Source: UBA4416 sp038327195 (lineage in GTDB: Bacteria > Bacteroidota > Bacteroidia > B-17B0 > Aurantibacillaceae). From it: DNA of 64,000 nt. Below the pieces are notes generated by a model. That model was given only the letters and a program-made list of their open reading frames with translations. It made no database searches and was not told the DNA's origin. Within the stretch, counting starts at the first letter, position 1, and each line of letters opens with the position of its first letter. Below, piece after piece: positions 24,936-35,052 of this stretch. Position numbers and translations under genes: made by a program. The stretch spans positions 1 to 64,000 of the forward strand of contig JBBQKU010000007.1 of NCBI GenBank assembly GCA_038327195.1, written 5' to 3'.

Positions 24936-26273
24936 TTAATTATTTAAAATAACTACTTCAACTCTAATATTTCTTTGCCCATCTTCCATTGTTTCTGGAT
25001 GTTCAATAATTGGTTTACTGCCACCTTTTCCAACAGGCGCTAATCTTTCAGCATTAATTCCATTTGTTATTAAATAGTTTTTTATAGCTTCTGAACGCCT
25101 TAAAGAAAGCGTTTTAGAACTTCCTTTAAAATTCCATTCTTCCCCTAAATTTTCATAAGCTTTATTTTTATAAATTTTATTATCACCATTTGTATGACCT
25201 TGTATTTCTATTTTAACATCTGAATTTTCAATTAAATAATTCAAAAGTCTTTGTAGTTCATTGGCAGATTCCTTTCTAAGAGCATATGTATTTGGATGAA
25301 AATAGATGCTTTTCATTATAAAAATATCTCCAATTTTTAATGGTTCTAATAATATTTCAACGATATTGGTATTCTTATATTCTAAAGTCATTTGCAAATC
25401 TGTATAACCTAATGCCATGCATTTTATTTTGTACTTTTTTGAACCATCATAAATCATTTCCCATGTGCCTTTTGTAATATTTTGAATTAGGCTGTTTTCT
25501 TTGGTGTCAAGCTCTATAACCATTAAATTGGCATTTATTAAATTTAAATTTTCCTTGTCTTTTACTACTATTTCAATTTTGGTTTCGAGTGGTATTGGTT
25601 TTAAAATTGGATCAATTTTTTTTACGGTATCCTTAATTATAATGTTGTGTTTTAAAGTTGTAATTGTATCCTTAGTTTTAATAATTGGTTTAATTGGTAT
25701 AATTGTTTTTTGTGTTGCAGAAAGTGTTGAAATGTCTTTTTTACATGGCGTATGAAAGGCTTTTACTTTTAAGGTATCTTTGCCATAACTCAATTTAAAA
25801 TGGTGTCCACAATTATTTAGGGAAGTATTTAATACTGAAATATAATAAATGTTATCTTTTTTTACATCAAATGTATTGATTGCTAATTCGGACGATTCAC
25901 TTCCATTTCCTACATAATAAGGCGTAGCAAAAGGTTTCAATTTTCGAGAATATAATTTGTTACAAAAGTCAGGGTTGTTATATTGGTAAATATAAACAAC
26001 ATAAGAATCGCTGTCATTAATTGTTGAAACCTTGAAAAATAGTTTTTCATTAGCCTTAGCAGTAATTTTGTACCAGTAGGTAAATTGATCTCGGTAACTA
26101 TAAAATACTACCTGATTAAGTTGTGGCTTAGCAATGGAATTTGTTTCCGAAAAATCGAACGGAACTGTAATTTCTTTTGAATAGGTGCAATCAAATCGCT
26201 CGAGTTCGCCCATTTGGCCTAAGCAAATAGAAATGAAAAAATAGAAAATGGTAAAAAATAGAAAATGCTTCAT
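24936..26273 (-). CDS. OmpA-family peptidoglycan-binding protein
   Basis: I choose the ATG at 26273, which starts directly with a signal peptide (MKHFLFFTIFYFFISICLGQ). An in-frame ATG 33 bp upstream adds residues that spoil it. The N-terminal half (about 20-180) is a beta-rich domain without a clear name. A Pro/Lys-rich linker follows, then a carboxypeptidase-regulatory-like strand region (about 230-310). The C-terminal OmpA domain (about 315-445) has IYFHPNTYALRKES, the peptidoglycan-binding IEIQGHTNGD and LSLRRSEAIKNYLITNGI. Such proteins tie the outer membrane to the wall. Confidence 0.85.
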   Translation of the reverse strand: MKHFLFFTIFYFFISICLGQMGELERFDCTYSKEITVPFDFSETNSIAKPQLNQVVFYSYRDQFTYWYKITAKANEKLFFKVSTINDSDSYVVYIYQYNNPDFCNKLYSRKLKPFATPYYVGNGSESSELAINTFDVKKDNIYYISVLNTSLNNCGHHFKLSYGKDTLKVKAFHTPCKKDISTLSATQKTIIPIKPIIKTKDTITTLKHNIIIKDTVKKIDPILKPIPLETKIEIVVKDKENLNLINANLMVIELDTKENSLIQNITKGTWEMIYDGSKKYKIKCMALGYTDLQMTLEYKNTNIVEILLEPLKIGDIFIMKSIYFHPNTYALRKESANELQRLLNYLIENSDVKIEIQGHTNGDNKIYKNKAYENLGEEWNFKGSSKTLSLRRSEAIKNYLITNGINAERLAPVGKGGSKPIIEHPETMEDGQRNIRVEVVILNN

Positions 26274-26564
26274 TTTTAATGTAAGATTAAATCTTAAAAA
26301 TAGCATTTAACTCAGCTTTTTATTAAGAATTAAATAAACTCTAATTTGTTAATAGAATTTTTATTGAGTTAAAAGATCGTAAATTATAATGTATAAATTA
26401 TGGTCTTAATTAATTGGATTAAATCTTTGCTAGTGCGCAAAAGTTATACTTCTAATCCATTATAATAAATTCAAATATGTAAATTTACCATATTGAATTT
26501 AACGTAATTAGAAGGATTTATTTAATTAAAAATAAACCAATACTGAGAGGCAAAAAAAATAAGA

Positions 26565-28982
26565 ATGAGCGAAAATGGTATAAATTCAGGAAATGAAATT
26601 GAAGAACGAAATTTTGATTTCAAACGATTTGCTTTAAAATATATTAAATTGTGGTATGTATTTGCTATTTCTATCACATTAGGTTTTTTTATTGCGCGTT
26701 ATTATAATTGGTATACTACTCCAATTTATAAATCATCCTGCCGTATTATTATTAAAGATGAGAATTCAAATAGTTCCACTGAAAATATTTTGAAGGATTT
26801 AAGCAATATGAAGCGAAATGTTAATCTTGAAAATGAAATACAAATTTTTAAATCTAAAACTCTAAATACTAAAGCCATCAAGGATTTAGAATTAGATGTA
26901 TCATACATTTTATTAGGAAATATTAAATCGTCTGAATTATATAATAAATCACCATTTATTTTAAAAGCGGACACATTATATGAATTTGCTTATTTTAAAG
27001 ATTTAGATATTACCATACTAGACCAAAATTCATTTAATATTTCTTATAAATTAAATAAAAACGATGCTGACAAAATCAGTAAACATAATTTTGGAGAAAG
27101 TATAAAAAACGAATTTGGTGAGTTTAAAATAGTTAAGCGCGAAAATTTCGATAATAAGATATTTAATAATCCTTCCTATAATAAAAAAAATTATAGAGTG
27201 CATTTTAATTCTATTGAAAATCTCGCCAATTATTACTCTTCATCTTTAGGGGTTGATATCGTTTCTTCAGGTTCTTCAATATTGGAGTTGAGTATTATTG
27301 ATGGTGTTCCTGAAGTTTGCTCTGATTATTTAAATAAATTAACGGAAGTTTATATTATAAATAGTTCCGAGCAACAAAATTTATTAGCTAGTAATTCTAT
27401 TAAATTCATCGATTCTCAAATATTACAAATTTCTGGCGAATTAAAAGATATTGAAAAAACGTTGTTAGAGTTTCAAACAGAGAAGGGGATTATTAATGTG
27501 GACGATGAATCAAAGTTGTTTTTAGACAGAGTAAAAACATTTGATGAAAAAATATCTGAAAATAAAATTCAAATAAGTTTTATTGAGTATGTAGAAAAGT
27601 ATATTTTAGAAAATAAAAAAATTAATGATATTGCTCCCACTAGTATTGGAATTGATGATCCACAATTAATTAAGTTGATTTCAAATTTGAGCGAGTTAGA
27701 AAATGAATACAGTTCCCGTCAAATTGATTCTAAACCTACAAGCCCAATATTTGAAAATTTAGATAAGAAAATTAAATATGCGAAACAGTCTATTCTCGAA
27801 AATTTAAAAAGTGTAAAACAAAAATATTTGATTTCACAAAAAGAGATGGCATCTAGTCTTGGTAAAGTTGAGGGAAAATTAGAAACGATGCCAAAAACTG
27901 AAATTGAATTGATTGGAATAAAACGACAATTTTCTATAAAAGAAGGCTTGTATTTATATTTACTTCAAAAACGTTCGGAAACAGCTATTGTTTTAGCATC
28001 ATCTACTTCTGATAATTGGGTAATTGACAAAGCAGTTCCTTCTTACAGCCCTATTAAACCTGTTAAAACTAAATCATATGCTATTGCTTTAGTTTTGGCA
28101 TTATTAATTCCTATTTTAATTATTTCAATTTTGGAATTATTAAATGATAAAATTACCGATAAGGATAACCTTGAATCGCAAACAAAAATTCCATTAATTG
28201 GTATAATCGGACGAAATAATGAAAATACTAATTTGTTCACTGAAGTGAAACCAGGCCCTTTTATTTTAGAAGCATTGCGATCTATTAGAACAAATATTAA
28301 TTATTTTTTAAATGATAATAGTGAAGGTAAAAAACAAAATGTTATCCTGATTACTTCTTCAATTAGCGGTGAGGGAAAAACATTTATTTCATATAATTTG
28401 GCAGGAATTTTAGCACTTTCTGATAAAAAAACTATTTTAGTTTGCTTAGATTTAAGAAAACCTAAAATTGTTGATGGTATTGTTTTAAATAAAGAAATTG
28501 GAGTTTCAAGTTATTTATCTGGTTCATCAACAATTGATGAAGTGATTCAAAATTCTAAAGTTATTCCTCATCTTGATATTATTTTATCAGGTCCAATTCC
28601 TCCAAATCCTTCCGAACTTATTTTGAAAGAAAAAATGACTAAGTTGTTTGAGTATTTAAAAGAAAAATATGACTATGTTGTTGTTGATACTCCGCCTATT
28701 GGCCTTGTACCAGATGGACTTGAGTTAACTAAATATTCAGATGTTAATATTTATGTTGTGAGGCAAGATATAACAAGAAAACAGCATTTGAAATTTATTA
28801 ATAAACTGTATAACGAAAAGAAAATTAGTAATCTAGGAATAATTTTTAATTCTGTTAAAGTTTCAAATTCTAGTTATGGCTACGGATATGGCTACGGTTA
28901 TGGATACGGTTATGGTGAAGATGTAAAGCCTACTTCAAAAAGTAAATTAGCTGGGATGTTTCGTAAAAAAAAATCTGGTTAA
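26565..28982 (+). CDS. wzc: Wzc-type tyrosine autokinase and polysaccharide co-polymerase
   Basis: An inner-membrane protein of 805 residues that controls chain length and export of surface polysaccharide. The N terminus has a TM helix (LWYVFAISITLGFFIA) and the Wzz domain. A long periplasmic helical region (about 260-480) and a second TM near 505-525 follow. The bacterial tyrosine kinase domain has Walker A SSISGEGKT near 598-606, Walker A' ILVCLDLRKP near 625-634 and Walker B YVVVDTPP near 705-712. The C terminus carries seven alternating tyrosines (YGYGYGYGYGYGYG) near 769-782, the autophosphorylation cluster. It opens the 23-gene locus. The 258 bp upstream hold no gene; an AATCTTTG (26422-26429) there is a near -7 match. 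Confidence 0.92.
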   Translation: MSENGINSGNEIEERNFDFKRFALKYIKLWYVFAISITLGFFIARYYNWYTTPIYKSSCRIIIKDENSNSSTENILKDLSNMKRNVNLENEIQIFKSKTLNTKAIKDLELDVSYILLGNIKSSELYNKSPFILKADTLYEFAYFKDLDITILDQNSFNISYKLNKNDADKISKHNFGESIKNEFGEFKIVKRENFDNKIFNNPSYNKKNYRVHFNSIENLANYYSSSLGVDIVSSGSSILELSIIDGVPEVCSDYLNKLTEVYIINSSEQQNLLASNSIKFIDSQILQISGELKDIEKTLLEFQTEKGIINVDDESKLFLDRVKTFDEKISENKIQISFIEYVEKYILENKKINDIAPTSIGIDDPQLIKLISNLSELENEYSSRQIDSKPTSPIFENLDKKIKYAKQSILENLKSVKQKYLISQKEMASSLGKVEGKLETMPKTEIELIGIKRQFSIKEGLYLYLLQKRSETAIVLASSTSDNWVIDKAVPSYSPIKPVKTKSYAIALVLALLIPILIISILELLNDKITDKDNLESQTKIPLIGIIGRNNENTNLFTEVKPGPFILEALRSIRTNINYFLNDNSEGKKQNVILITSSISGEGKTFISYNLAGILALSDKKTILVCLDLRKPKIVDGIVLNKEIGVSSYLSGSSTIDEVIQNSKVIPHLDIILSGPIPPNPSELILKEKMTKLFEYLKEKYDYVVVDTPPIGLVPDGLELTKYSDVNIYVVRQDITRKQHLKFINKLYNEKKISNLGIIFNSVKVSNSSYGYGYGYGYGYGYGEDVKPTSKSKLAGMFRKKKSG

Positions 28983-28993
28983 TCTAAATAAAG

Positions 28994-30385
28994 ATGCCTC
29001 AATCAAATATATTATCTCTTTTTAAGAAAAAAATAAATTTAAATTATTTTTTAAATAATGGTCATGCAAGGACGGTAAAAGCAAAAAAAAATATTTTCGC
29101 TTCTATTTTAATTAAAGGTATAAGTGTCATTACCAGTTTTATATTAGTTCCATTAACAATTCACTATTTAAACCCTGTTAATTATGGTATTTGGCTTACG
29201 CTCTATAGTGTTATTAGTTGGTTTGGATTATTAGATATTGGCCTAGGTAATGGATTGAGAAACAAGTTTGCTGAAGCATTAGCTAACAATGATAAAGCAA
29301 GTGCTAAAACTTATTTAAGCACGGCCTATGCTATGCTATCCATTATAATGGGTTTAGCTTGCATTTTGTTTTTGTTTGTGAATCAATATTTAGATTGGAC
29401 AAATATTTTAAATGTTGATCCAAATAAAATTTTTGAACTTAGAAAAGTAATGGCCATTTTGTTTGGATTTTTCTGTTTACAATTAGTAGTAAAATTAATC
29501 AGTTCTGTTTTATTGGCTGATCAGCGAAGTGCAATGGCTGGTGCAATCAATACTATTTCTAGTGTTATTTCATTAATTGTGGTGTTTGTTCTTACTAAAA
29601 CAACATCTGAATCATTGTTGTATCTTGCTATTTCTATCGGGTTTATAAATATTGTTGTTCCAATTGTTATTAGTATTTGGTTTTTTAAAACTCATTATAA
29701 AGATTACACCCCTTCATTGAAATTTGTTAATTTTAAATATGCTAAAAATTTAATGAATGTGGGTGTTATGTTTTTTTTATTTCAATCAACTGCTTTGATT
29801 GTTGTAGCAACTGATAATGTTATCATTTCTCGATTATTGGGTGCAGAATCTGTTACTCCCTATAATATTGCATTAAAGTATTTATCTCCAATTACTATTA
29901 TTTTTAGTTTAATATCTGCTCCTCTTTGGAGCGCCTATACTGAAGCTCATACGCAACACGACATGGACTGGATTAAACGAATTACAAAAAAAATGATGAA
30001 AATATGGGCTTTCATTTTTTTATGCACTATTCCATTAATAGCAGTGTCAAGTTTTGTTTATCAAATTTGGGTTGGAAAAGAAGTTTCAATACCTTCATTG
30101 CAATTAACCATTTGGATGGCTGTATATGTTTTGGTTTCGTCTTGGAATCAAATATTTGGTAACTTTATAAATGGAGTTGGTAAAATGAGATTAGCATTTT
30201 ATTTAACCATTATTACTGCTGTTATAAACATTCCATTATGTTATTTTTTTGCTGGATATTTAAATTGGGGTTTATCTGGCGTTATCGTTGCTTCAAGTGT
30301 TTCTTTAATTCCGGATCTTATCTTTATACCAATTCAATATTTTAAAATCGTTAATCATAAAGCCAAAGGTATTTGGGATAAATAA
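28994..30385 (+). CDS. Wzx-like polysaccharide flippase
   Basis: 463 residues with about 12 TM helices, of the MOP/polysaccharide-transport superfamily. It would flip lipid-linked repeat units across the inner membrane. The N-terminal part (KNIFASILIKGISVITSFIL, then NPVNYGIWLTLYSVISWFG and DIGLGNGLRNKF) is typical. It is closely similar along its length to the C-terminal half of the fusion protein encoded at 35045, ending in KGIWDK where that one ends in KGIWNK. The gene follows wzc by 11 bp. Confidence 0.88.
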   Translation: MPQSNILSLFKKKINLNYFLNNGHARTVKAKKNIFASILIKGISVITSFILVPLTIHYLNPVNYGIWLTLYSVISWFGLLDIGLGNGLRNKFAEALANNDKASAKTYLSTAYAMLSIIMGLACILFLFVNQYLDWTNILNVDPNKIFELRKVMAILFGFFCLQLVVKLISSVLLADQRSAMAGAINTISSVISLIVVFVLTKTTSESLLYLAISIGFINIVVPIVISIWFFKTHYKDYTPSLKFVNFKYAKNLMNVGVMFFLFQSTALIVVATDNVIISRLLGAESVTPYNIALKYLSPITIIFSLISAPLWSAYTEAHTQHDMDWIKRITKKMMKIWAFIFLCTIPLIAVSSFVYQIWVGKEVSIPSLQLTIWMAVYVLVSSWNQIFGNFINGVGKMRLAFYLTIITAVINIPLCYFFAGYLNWGLSGVIVASSVSLIPDLIFIPIQYFKIVNHKAKGIWDK

Positions 30386-30388
30386 TAT

Positions 30389-30808
30389 ATGCAGAATATA
30401 GAACAAATATTAAATACAAACGGACAAATAATGGCTATTATTATCAGTCATCGTTTTAATGAAAAAGGAATTCATTTTTTTACTCCCAATGAATTTTCAC
30501 AGCAACTGGCTTATATGAATCATCCTGCTGGTAAAATCATTGAACCACATTATCATAATGCCGTTCAAAGAAATGTGGTTTTTACCCAGGAGGTTTTAAT
30601 TATAAAAAAGGGTAAACTAAAGGTGGATTTTTATGATGATGAATTGAACCATGCAGAAAGCAGAATATTAGAAACTGGAGACATTATTTTATTGTCTGCT
30701 GGTGGGCATGGTTTTGAGGTTTTAGAAGATCTAGAAATGATAGAGGTAAAACAAGGGCCATATCAAGGAGAATCTGATAAAACAAGATTTAATGCACCAT
30801 TAAAATAA
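30389..30808 (+). CDS. Small cupin-like protein of the polysaccharide locus
   Basis: 139 residues, cytoplasmic. The core is a single cupin barrel (about 40-125): PHYHNAVQRNVVFTQEVLII carries the histidines, KGKLKVDFYD follows, then ESRILETGDIILLSAGGHGF. It ends with VKQGPYQGESDKTRF. Similar small cupins occur beside DegT aminotransferases in capsule loci. Some sugar 3,4-ketoisomerases have this fold, but the signature is not clear enough to claim that activity. It lies 3 bp after the flippase and 5 bp before the DegT gene, so a role in making an amino sugar or a lipid-linked precursor is inferred. Confidence 0.7.
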   Translation: MQNIEQILNTNGQIMAIIISHRFNEKGIHFFTPNEFSQQLAYMNHPAGKIIEPHYHNAVQRNVVFTQEVLIIKKGKLKVDFYDDELNHAESRILETGDIILLSAGGHGFEVLEDLEMIEVKQGPYQGESDKTRFNAPLK

Positions 30809-30813
30809 ATAAT

Positions 30814-31920
30814 ATGATTCCTGTAAATGAACCATTATTAAATGGTAACGAAAAAAAATATTTAAATGAATGCATTGACACTGGTTGGATTAGTTCTGAA
30901 GGACCATTCGTTAAAAAATTTGAAGAAGAGTTTGCATTAAAAACTCAAAGAAAACATGGTGTTGCTGTTTGTAATGGTACAGCTGCTCTTGAAATTGCAA
31001 TTGAGTCGCTAGGTATTACTGAAGGTGATGAAGTCATTATGCCTGCATTTACAATTATTTCTTGCGCTTCAGCCATTATTAAATCGGGTGCAATTCCTGT
31101 TTTAGTGGATTCTGATTTAGAAACTTGGAATATGGATGTCAGCCAAATTGAATCAAAAATTACGTCCAAAACAAAAGCTATTATGGTAGTTCATATTTAT
31201 GGTTTAACTGTAGATTTGGATCCTGTATTGGCAATTGCAAAAAAACATGGATTAAAAATTATTGAAGATGCCGCAGAAGCTCACGGACAAACCTATAAAG
31301 GTAAGCCTTGTGGAAGTTTTGGTGATGTGAGTGTATTTAGTTTTTATCCAAATAAATTAATTACGACTGGTGAAGGTGGAATGGTTTTAACAGATGATGA
31401 TTCAATTGCTGATCATTTAAAATCCCTAAGAAATTTGTGTTTTACGGTTCAAAAACGATTCGTGCATGAAGAGTTAGGTTGGAATATGCGTATGACAAAT
31501 TTGCAAGCTGCTATTGGTTTAGCGCAATTGGAACGCTGGAATGAGAGTATTGCGCGAAAAAGAGAAATTGGTAATTTATATACTGAGTTACTGAAAGACG
31601 AAATAGGATTATCCTTGCCTGTAATTAAAACAGATTATTCTGATAATATTTATTGGGTATTTGGATTTCTATTAAAAGACGAAAATAATTCAGCTGAATT
31701 AGTAATGAAAAAATTAGGTGAAAAAGGAATTGGTACACGACCTTTTTTTTACCCAATGCATTTGCAGCCTGTTTTAAAACGAATGGGATTATTTGAAAAT
31801 GAAGTTTATCCAAATGCAGAAAAAATGTATAATTATGGGCTTTATTTACCAAGTGGATTGGCTTTAACAAATGAACAAGTTCATGAGGTTGTTAAAACAT
31901 TAAAAGCAATTTTAAACTAA
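30814..31920 (+). CDS. DegT/DnrJ/EryC1/StrS-family sugar aminotransferase
   Basis: A PLP-dependent enzyme that moves an amino group from glutamate to a keto-sugar nucleotide. 368 residues, the normal length. The start VNEPLLNGNEKKYLNECIDT and WISSEGPFVKKFEEEF is typical of perosamine/GDP-amino-sugar type enzymes. Further landmarks are AVCNGTAALEIAI (cofactor phosphate loop), EDAAEAHG (the Asp that binds the pyridine nitrogen) and Lys181 in SFYPNKLITTGEGG, the internal aldimine. All are present. It overlaps the methyltransferase gene by one base (TAATG), which indicates coupled translation. It supplies an amino sugar to the repeat unit. Confidence 0.92.
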   Translation: MIPVNEPLLNGNEKKYLNECIDTGWISSEGPFVKKFEEEFALKTQRKHGVAVCNGTAALEIAIESLGITEGDEVIMPAFTIISCASAIIKSGAIPVLVDSDLETWNMDVSQIESKITSKTKAIMVVHIYGLTVDLDPVLAIAKKHGLKIIEDAAEAHGQTYKGKPCGSFGDVSVFSFYPNKLITTGEGGMVLTDDDSIADHLKSLRNLCFTVQKRFVHEELGWNMRMTNLQAAIGLAQLERWNESIARKREIGNLYTELLKDEIGLSLPVIKTDYSDNIYWVFGFLLKDENNSAELVMKKLGEKGIGTRPFFYPMHLQPVLKRMGLFENEVYPNAEKMYNYGLYLPSGLALTNEQVHEVVKTLKAILN

Positions 31921-32699
31921 TGGATAAAAAAGTTTTTGAAGCATATAGTCAATATTATGATTTATTGTATAAGGATAAAGATTATGTAAAGGAAACAGAA
32001 TATGTAAATTCTTTAATTGTACAATTTTTCCCACTTGCAAAAAATATTCTTGAATTAGGCTGTGGTACTGGTATTCATGCTAAAAAATTAGCTGAACTTG
32101 GTTATTATGTGGAAGGAATTGATTTCAGTGAAACGATGTTAAGATTGGCAATTGATAGACAATCTGAATCTGAAACAGCGGTTTCCGAAAGATTGTCTTT
32201 TTTAGAAGGAGACATAAGAACCTATGAAAGTGCTTTAAGATTTGATAGTATTATTTCATTATTTCATGTGATGAGTTATATGATAACTAATGAAGACTTG
32301 AATCAGACTTTTCAAACAGTTAAAAAACATTTAAAACCTCATGGCATATTTATTTTTGATTGCTGGCATGGACCTGGTGTTTTAAAAGATAAACCAACTT
32401 CGAGATCTAAATTTTTTGAAAACGAAGTTGTTTCCATAACTAGAAATTCAACACCAACGTTAGTACCAAAAGAAAACAGAGTAGATGTGGATTTTGAGAT
32501 TTTAATTCAAAATAAAGCATCACATCATGAAATAAAATTACATGAATTACATAGCATGCGTTATTTGTTTATTGACGAAATTAAAAGTATTGCCGAAATA
32601 AACGGATTAGAAATTATCCATGCTGAAGAATGGATGACAAAAAATATATTAACAGAAGATAGCTGGAATGCCTGCTATGTTTGTAGAAATAAGATTTAA
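31920..32699 (+). CDS. Class I SAM-dependent methyltransferase
   Basis: 259 residues. Motif I is ILELGCGTGIHAKKLAELG near 44-62, followed by the acidic VEGIDFSETML that binds the SAM ribose and the post-motif DSIISLFHVMSYM. The fold is the usual class I Rossmann type. It most likely methylates a sugar (O- or N-) of the polysaccharide or its precursor. The position after DegT suggests an amino sugar, but this is not shown by the sequence. Start and upstream stop overlap by one base. Confidence 0.88.
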   Translation: MDKKVFEAYSQYYDLLYKDKDYVKETEYVNSLIVQFFPLAKNILELGCGTGIHAKKLAELGYYVEGIDFSETMLRLAIDRQSESETAVSERLSFLEGDIRTYESALRFDSIISLFHVMSYMITNEDLNQTFQTVKKHLKPHGIFIFDCWHGPGVLKDKPTSRSKFFENEVVSITRNSTPTLVPKENRVDVDFEILIQNKASHHEIKLHELHSMRYLFIDEIKSIAEINGLEIIHAEEWMTKNILTEDSWNACYVCRNKI

Positions 32700-32704
32700 G
32701 GATA

Positions 32705-34114
32705 ATGCTTTTTAATTCATTTGAATTTGCCATATTTTTACCAATTGTTTTTTTATTGTATTGGTTTGTGTTTAATAAAACCATCAAGCTTCAAAATTTA
32801 TTTCTTTTAATAGTTGGGTATGTTTTTTATGGTTGGTGGGATTGGCGTTTTCTATTTTTGATTGCCTTTAGTACCATCTTTGATTTTACTATTGGAATTT
32901 TATTAGAAAAAGCAACTCATTCGCAAAAAAGAAAATGGTTATTTGCTGCCAGTTGTATTGTTAATATTGGACTTTTAGGATTCTTTAAATATTTTAATTT
33001 CTTTATTGATAACTTTATCTCCGCTTTTGACACTATTGGTTATCATATTCCTTCGGTTTCATTAAAAATTATTTTACCAGTTGGTATTAGTTTTTATACA
33101 TTCCAGTCATTGAGTTATACAACAGATGTTTTTCGCCGTAAAATGAAACCGACAACTGATTTTATTTCCTTTGCGGCTTTTATTAGTTTTTTTCCTCAAT
33201 TAGTAGCTGGTCCAATCGAAAGAGCCTTTCATTTATTGCCTCAATTTCATCATAAAAGAGTGTTTAATTTAGACGAAGCTATTAAAGCAATGCGTCAAAT
33301 ACTTTGGGGTTTATTTAAAAAAATTGTAATTGCTGATACGTTGTCTACATATGTTGATGCTATTTTTACGTCATATGATGTTTTACCTGGAAGCACTTTA
33401 TTGTTAGGAGCAATTTATTTTTCAGTTCAAATTTATTGTGATTTTTCTGGTTATTCAAGCATTGCAATTGGCACAGCTCGCTTGTTTGGTTTTACATTGT
33501 TGCAAAATTTTAGTTATCCTTATTTCTCAACGAGTGTTTCTCAATTTTGGCGTAAATGGCACATTTCATTAACTTCTTGGTTTCGTGATTATGTTTATAT
33601 TCCTATGGGAGGGAGCCATTGTAGTTTACCTAAAACTATTTTTAATACGCTATTTGTTTTTGCCTTAAGTGGATTTTGGCATGGAGCAAATTGGACGTTT
33701 ATTATTTGGGGTTTACTAAATGGGCTATATTTAATTCCCAATTTGATTTTTAAAAACAAAAAAGTTATTTCAGAAAATAATTTATTTGGCATTGCCTCCA
33801 TGTTATTTACCTTCGGATTAATTACTTTTTCTTGGATATTTTTTAGATCAAATAATGTAGCTCAAGCATTTCAATATATCAACGGACTTTTTTCTAAATC
33901 ATTATTTTCATATCCTGTTCAACATGGGATGGCAATTACAATACCACTTATAACAGTATTGTTTGGCGTAGAATGGATACGGAAAAAAGAAATTGAATTA
34001 TTTCAACCTCAAAATATACATTTTGGTTTAAGATGGATAATTTATTTGTGTATGATAATCATTTGTTTAGCTTTTTTTAAACAGAATCAATCTTTTATTT
34101 ATTTTCAATTTTAA
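32705..34114 (+). CDS. MBOAT-family O-acyltransferase (AlgI/DltB-like)
   Basis: 469 residues with about 11 TM helices. MBOAT proteins carry acyl groups, usually acetyl, across the inner membrane to periplasmic polymers. The start FNSFEFAIFLPIVFLLYW and the middle PVGISFYTFQSLSYTTDVFR are typical. SFFPQLVAGPIERA, FWRKWHISLTSWFRDYVYI and the catalytic His326 in SGFWHGANWTFIIWG are present. It overlaps the next gene by one base. Together they would form an O-acetylation pair for the polysaccharide. Confidence 0.92.
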   Translation: MLFNSFEFAIFLPIVFLLYWFVFNKTIKLQNLFLLIVGYVFYGWWDWRFLFLIAFSTIFDFTIGILLEKATHSQKRKWLFAASCIVNIGLLGFFKYFNFFIDNFISAFDTIGYHIPSVSLKIILPVGISFYTFQSLSYTTDVFRRKMKPTTDFISFAAFISFFPQLVAGPIERAFHLLPQFHHKRVFNLDEAIKAMRQILWGLFKKIVIADTLSTYVDAIFTSYDVLPGSTLLLGAIYFSVQIYCDFSGYSSIAIGTARLFGFTLLQNFSYPYFSTSVSQFWRKWHISLTSWFRDYVYIPMGGSHCSLPKTIFNTLFVFALSGFWHGANWTFIIWGLLNGLYLIPNLIFKNKKVISENNLFGIASMLFTFGLITFSWIFFRSNNVAQAFQYINGLFSKSLFSYPVQHGMAITIPLITVLFGVEWIRKKEIELFQPQNIHFGLRWIIYLCMIIICLAFFKQNQSFIYFQF

Positions 34115-35052
34115 TGAAACTATTTTTACATAACATATTAAAATTAGTGTTTCTAACAATTGCTGTTTTGATATTTTCTCTATTTTTTATTAGAGATAGG
34201 GTTGCACAATCTAGTATTTTAGCCGCATTACCTGATAAGCATCAATTATTAGATACTATCAAATATCCAAAAATTATGGTGTTAGGTGGTTCAAATGTTA
34301 GTTTCGGTTTGGATAGTAAAGTTATTGGAAGCCAATTAAATATACCTATTTTGAATATGGGTATTCATGCAGGTATTGGATTAGAATATATCGTTAATGA
34401 TATTAAACCTTATGTGAAAAAAGGAGATTTGATAGTTTTGATTCCTGAATATGAGCATTTTTATACGGATGATTTTTATGGAGATATGGAATTAGTTCAA
34501 ATGGTTTTTGAAATTGAGCCAGCATCAAAAAAACTATTAAATACTAATCAATGGCTGCATCTCATAAAATACCTCCCAACTTATTCTGCAAAAAAAATCA
34601 AGAACTTTGTCCCCTCATTATTTAATGAAAAAACGGGAATTATCGATATTTATCATCGAAAATCGTTTAATACTTATGGAGATGCTTTTTTACATTGGAC
34701 TTTACCAAACCAAAATTATTTACATGCTCCAAAATCTAATCATATTGAAAATGTGAACAAGGAAGTAATTGTTTTTTTGAAAGAATTTAAACTTTTTACT
34801 GAAAAACAAGGTGCTCGATTGCTTATTTTTCCTCCTGTGATTGATGAAACCTCTTTTAATAACAAAATTAATATCATAACTAAAATTGCCAAAGAATTAA
34901 AAAACAACGATATTGCTTTTGAATGTGAACCAAGATCATTTTGTTATAATGATTCATTGTTTTTTAATTCTTATTATCATTTAAATAAATTAGGAGTGGA
35001 TAAAAGAACACTGCAATTATTGAAAGATTTGGACCGATTAAAAAGTGAGTAA
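34114..35052 (+). CDS. SGNH-like periplasmic protein paired with MBOAT
   Basis: 312 residues with an N-terminal membrane anchor (LVFLTIAVLIFSLFFI). The rest has an SGNH-hydrolase-like start: KIMVLGGSNVSFGLDS supplies a possible Ser-containing block I, and LNMGIHAGIGLEY resembles block II. A C-terminal D-x-x-H is hard to place; YYHLNKLGVDK near the end may supply the His. Proteins of this kind sit beside MBOAT genes and do the final transfer of acetyl groups in systems such as alginate and cellulose acetylation. It overlaps both neighbours (1 bp and 8 bp). Confidence 0.65.
   Translation: MKLFLHNILKLVFLTIAVLIFSLFFIRDRVAQSSILAALPDKHQLLDTIKYPKIMVLGGSNVSFGLDSKVIGSQLNIPILNMGIHAGIGLEYIVNDIKPYVKKGDLIVLIPEYEHFYTDDFYGDMELVQMVFEIEPASKKLLNTNQWLHLIKYLPTYSAKKIKNFVPSLFNEKTGIIDIYHRKSFNTYGDAFLHWTLPNQNYLHAPKSNHIENVNKEVIVFLKEFKLFTEKQGARLLIFPPVIDETSFNNKINIITKIAKELKNNDIAFECEPRSFCYNDSLFFNSYYHLNKLGVDKRTLQLLKDLDRLKSE

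Noticed and set aside
26274..26306. Upstream ATG of the OmpA-like gene
   Set aside because: It puts extra residues in front of an ideal signal peptide that starts at 26273.
28867..28917. Short tandem repeat that could be mistaken for a microsatellite or CRISPR-like array
   Set aside because: It is in frame and codes for the tyrosine cluster of the Wzc kinase; there are no spacers.
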